Shown here: positions 61,302 to 64,000 of the stretch, piece by piece
How the letters are laid out: each line of letters starts with the position of its first letter
Numbering within the stretch: the stretch's first letter is position 1
NCBI RefSeq assembly: GCF_003851885.1
Contig: NZ_BHZE01000010.1
Span: 1 to 64,000, forward strand
Source: Thermaurantimonas aggregans
GTDB taxonomy: Bacteria > Bacteroidota > Bacteroidia > Flavobacteriales > Schleiferiaceae
Direction: 5' to 3'
Length of the DNA: 64,000 bases
The notes under the pieces: generated by a model
The model's input: only the letters and a program-made list of their open reading frames with translations
Database searches by the model: none
What the model was told of the DNA's origin: nothing
Position numbers and translations under genes: made by a program

Positions 61302-64000
61302 TTATTGCGCCAAATTAACGCGGATTGAAATACCTACGTTTGTATTTGAGGTTGGAAAAGCATTGGATGTTTTGTAGGTAGAAATGATCTGATCGTAAAA
61401 GACTTTTGCATTCACGCGTGCTGAAATGGCGTAGTCTGCAGAAATTTTAATGGTGGTAATTCGACTACCAGCCGTTACCTGGTCTACGCGCTCTACGATG
61501 CGCCGAATGATGACCTGATTGTCGCGTACTGATACATCGCAGCGCAGCTCCAGATTCGACTGCGGCTTCTTGCCTGTTTCGCCCAAACTTACAAACTGCA
61601 GTTTTACATCTTTTACTACATAACCGGCGCCTACTACAATTTCATTGCCTCTCGAATCTGTAAGCTGATTGTTGGCGAGGCTTAAGTTTTGTGTGCGGTC
61701 TTTTTTGTAATCGATTCGCAGAGTCAGTGAATTTTTCATTCGAAGGTTTACACCCACCAAAGGTGACCACTGCTCTACAATAGTAGCCGACACAATTTGA
61801 AATTCGGGCAGAAAATCGCCATTTTCATTGATGGGAGGTTCTCCATCTTCGATGCGCTGCTGGCGGATCAGGTTGGTATTGAAATTTCCGAGTGTATAAG
61901 TACCTGTGTAGCCATGCCTTAAAGCTATGTTTGTAAAGTGCTTGTTGAAAAAAGGAATTTTATTCAATCCGTCATAGGTAAGTTGCCAATTAGGCAAGGG
62001 AATTGAATTTCTTCGGTAACGGGGATCAAGAGACACAGTGCCCGGATCTATGCCTGCGAAAGCAGAAAGAAAGGCGGGAAGTAATACATCTTGAGATGCG
62101 TAACTGTAGCCCTGCCAGCCATAGTTAGCTGAATCAGGATTGTTGTTAAAGGTAGGATTGTAGGTCGGATCGGTTTGTTTGCGCAATTCGACCAATCGTT
62201 CGGAGATCACCTCTCTGTTTTTAAGAAATTGCTCGTACACATTGCTTCTGAAATCGGGGCCGCGTAATGATTCAAAAGAAGTGCGAAAAGCCCAGAACGA
62301 TGTTGTGTAGGTACCCATCTGAAAGAGGTTTTGAACCTGATAATCAAAGGCTGTGGCATCGAATCTGAAGAATCCGTTTTGATTGAAGGTACTATTTCTC
62401 TGTGAAGTTAGTTCGATTCTAAAGGTATTAATCGGTTCGATGGTAGCTCGAAGGTTTAGATTTTCAGTATGGGTTTGAGAGAATTGATTATTGAGCAAAG
62501 GTGATTTGGTAATCCATTCGTTTTCAGCAGCTTTTGGTTTAATATCGCGCTGTGAACCAAAGGCAAAATCGTACCCTGGTGCTGAACCATTCTGACCTAA
62601 AATTCCGGGAGTGGGCATGAAACCAGGTAAAAGACTTCCTCGGGTGATGGTGTATCCTCCTCCCACATTGCGCAAGCTCATTAAGATACGCGCTGAAGAT
62701 TTTGCTATTTTCCGGAAAACAGATTCTTTGTCCTCTTCTTGCTTATTTGCATTCTGATTGGGTTGATTGGTATTTCCTCTTAAAGATGCCGGCACATTTG
62801 GACGCTGTTGACCTGGTCTTTGAGGGGGCTTTCCTTGATTGGCTTCTTGTAAAAACTTGATTTTATTGTAGAAGTTTACAAGATTCGCTTGTCCATTGAA
62901 TTGCCAACTTTGAGAGTTTTGGATGGTATTGCCCAGATTAAGCGAATCATTGTCAGTATTTAAAATAGCCAAAAGCGAGTTAGTGGTCCAGTCAAAATCA
63001 GCCGTGTAGCGCACACTTGTATTTACAAAGTTCAGCAATGGAATTTTACTGAAAGGAACTTCGTAGTTCACATTTAGCGTATGGTGGTAGTTGGTCGGGC
63101 GACCACCTGCCCGCAGATTTTCGCGAATAGCGTTTCGCACCGAATCAGCCGTTGCTGGTCCATCAGGCTCATCTATACGTGTAAACATTCGAGCTTGAAA
63201 ATCTGCACGTAGGGCGCGTGTAAGATCCCAGCTAATGTCGTAAATGCGATTAAAAGTGAAAGCTTTTTGATACGTAGTAGGCAATCTAAAAGTTGGGTTA
63301 TCCGTATTGCGCATTTCGGCTTCGTTGTAAATCCTCCATAGCTCCGTTCTGAAAGTGAAGCGCGAGGGCATGTAGTTGAAATTGAAATCTCGGATGAGAG
63401 CTAAATGCTTGTTTTGCAGAAACTTGATTTTCTTAAATGGCTCAACAGGTTTTACTTGTGCTTGATAATTGTAATTCAAAGAGCCTTTGTAATCGCGACG
63501 AATGTCTGAAACGGTATTGATGTTACGGAAATAAATTTCATTAAAAGAGTAGGATAAGGCTATGTTTTCGATATCGTAAAACTGAGGTTTCCGACGTGTA
63601 TTGGTTCGTTCCTTTCGCACATTAGCGAAGTTGATGCCCCTTCGCAAGGTGTAGGTTTGAGCTATTCTTCGCAGAGAGTCGCGCTCTTGGGGTGTTTCGA
63701 TGTTTCGTAAAGCGTCTTTAAATTCAATGTCCATATCCAGCGGATTGAACATCGGATTTCGCCATTCTTCTGCGTAACCGACGAACATAGGTATGCGAAG
63801 CCGCACTTTATCGGAGAAAAATTTGCCAAGTTCAAAGTTGGATTGTAGATCGTAGGCAATGATTTCTTCCTTGCGACGGGCATTCACATTCTGGTCGATC
63901 GAACCAAATCCTACAGTTGAGTAGTTTCCTGAGAGCGTAATGTTAGCGAAATCGGCCAGCTGAGCATTAACTCTACCGGCAGCAGCATAGCCACCGCGGT
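61302..64000 (-). CDS. sprA: Cell-surface protein SprA, C-terminal part (partial)
   Basis: At least 898 residues; the frame is open to the window edge (RGGYAAAGRVNAQLADFANI... at 64000), so the start lies outside. Full SprA is about 2300-2500 residues and forms the outer-membrane translocon of T9SS. Visible SprA features: GRVNAQLADFANITLSGNYSTVGFGSIDQ, RRKEEIIAYDLQSNFELGKF, IENIALSYSFNEIYFRN and long runs of barrel strands. A Pro/Gln-rich low-complexity insert lies near 62750-62850. xseB and gldA follow in the same direction. Confidence 0.92.
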   Translation of the reverse strand, partial: RGGYAAAGRVNAQLADFANITLSGNYSTVGFGSIDQNVNARRKEEIIAYDLQSNFELGKFFSDKVRLRIPMFVGYAEEWRNPMFNPLDMDIEFKDALRNIETPQERDSLRRIAQTYTLRRGINFANVRKERTNTRRKPQFYDIENIALSYSFNEIYFRNINTVSDIRRDYKGSLNYNYQAQVKPVEPFKKIKFLQNKHLALIRDFNFNYMPSRFTFRTELWRIYNEAEMRNTDNPTFRLPTTYQKAFTFNRIYDISWDLTRALRADFQARMFTRIDEPDGPATADSVRNAIRENLRAGGRPTNYHHTLNVNYEVPFSKIPLLNFVNTSVRYTADFDWTTNSLLAILNTDNDSLNLGNTIQNSQSWQFNGQANLVNFYNKIKFLQEANQGKPPQRPGQQRPNVPASLRGNTNQPNQNANKQEEDKESVFRKIAKSSARILMSLRNVGGGYTITRGSLLPGFMPTPGILGQNGSAPGYDFAFGSQRDIKPKAAENEWITKSPLLNNQFSQTHTENLNLRATIEPINTFRIELTSQRNSTFNQNGFFRFDATAFDYQVQNLFQMGTYTTSFWAFRTSFESLRGPDFRSNVYEQFLKNREVISERLVELRKQTDPTYNPTFNNNPDSANYGWQGYSYASQDVLLPAFLSAFAGIDPGTVSLDPRYRRNSIPLPNWQLTYDGLNKIPFFNKHFTNIALRHGYTGTYTLGNFNTNLIRQQRIEDGEPPINENGDFLPEFQIVSATIVEQWSPLVGVNLRMKNSLTLRIDYKKDRTQNLSLANNQLTDSRGNEIVVGAGYVVKDVKLQFVSLGETGKKPQSNLELRCDVSVRDNQVIIRRIVERVDQVTAGSRITTIKISADYAISARVNAKVFYDQIISTYKTSNAFPTSNTNVGISIRVNLAQ

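Overview
The window comes from a Bacteroidota chromosome, most likely a flavobacterial-type lineage. Evidence: type IX secretion (T9SS) and gliding genes (the C-terminal part of sprA, gldA, a PorV-family protein), secreted proteins with C-terminal T9SS sorting domains, an XrtF-type exosortase, LruC, DUF2490 and YceI families, and repeated TAnnTTTG -7 promoter elements typical of the phylum. Start codons generally lack a clear Shine-Dalgarno sequence. Most of the window is ordinary core and envelope chromosome; I see no intact insertion sequence, prophage or CRISPR array.

Layout. 0.1-6 kb: sucC, a TonB-like exported protein, an LruC lipoprotein, a small exported protein and a YceI lipoprotein. 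5.8-11.9 kb: recF-dciA-aroQ diverges from pabA/trpG-xrtF; then pth, rplY and prs; then a DUF6132-rhodanese-thioredoxin operon. 12-17.4 kb: CDGSH protein, menE, an AAA ATPase, a 39-residue lipoprotein and the GC-rich group sprT-like, miaE and tgt, followed by a strongly folded intergenic element. 17.8-27.1 kb: a 1625-residue secreted subtilisin-like protease, a PIG-L deacetylase and a GT-C-like membrane protein. 27.3-33 kb: tRNA-Val, tRNA-Met, a DUF2490 protein, and an mpl / Na+ symporter / TauE-like operon; mscL. 33-41 kb: an ABC-F protein, a coiled-coil lipoprotein, and a five-gene envelope operon (T9SS cargo, glmM, sulfotransferase, Wzm/Wzt-type exporter).

41-49.3 kb is the accessory part: a decayed HEPN-MNT toxin-antitoxin pair, a signal-peptide gene frameshifted by a (TG)10 tract, two tandem paralogous T9SS cargo genes with abrupt internal composition changes, a LiaF-like protein, metK behind a SAM-II riboswitch, a decayed ORF and an unknown lipoprotein. 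49.5-55.2 kb: an operon of a large outer-membrane barrel protein, arsC-like, rsmG and a PorV2-like protein. 55.2-64 kb: xthA, two histidine kinases, a 3-hydroxyacyl-CoA dehydrogenase and the sprA-xseB-gldA cluster, with sprA running off the right edge.

The most interesting signals are: the metK SAM-II riboswitch with a visible bipartite anti-aptamer; the (TG)10 frameshift in a truncated cargo gene beside two composition-mosaic paralogs; the folded intergenic element at 17.44-17.58 kb; a large set of TAnnTTTG boxes, several so close to start codons that the mRNAs may be leaderless; a lone XrtF exosortase; a tRNA-guanine transglycosylase lacking the usual zinc cysteines; and a PorV2-like protein in an operon with an uncharacterised giant barrel.
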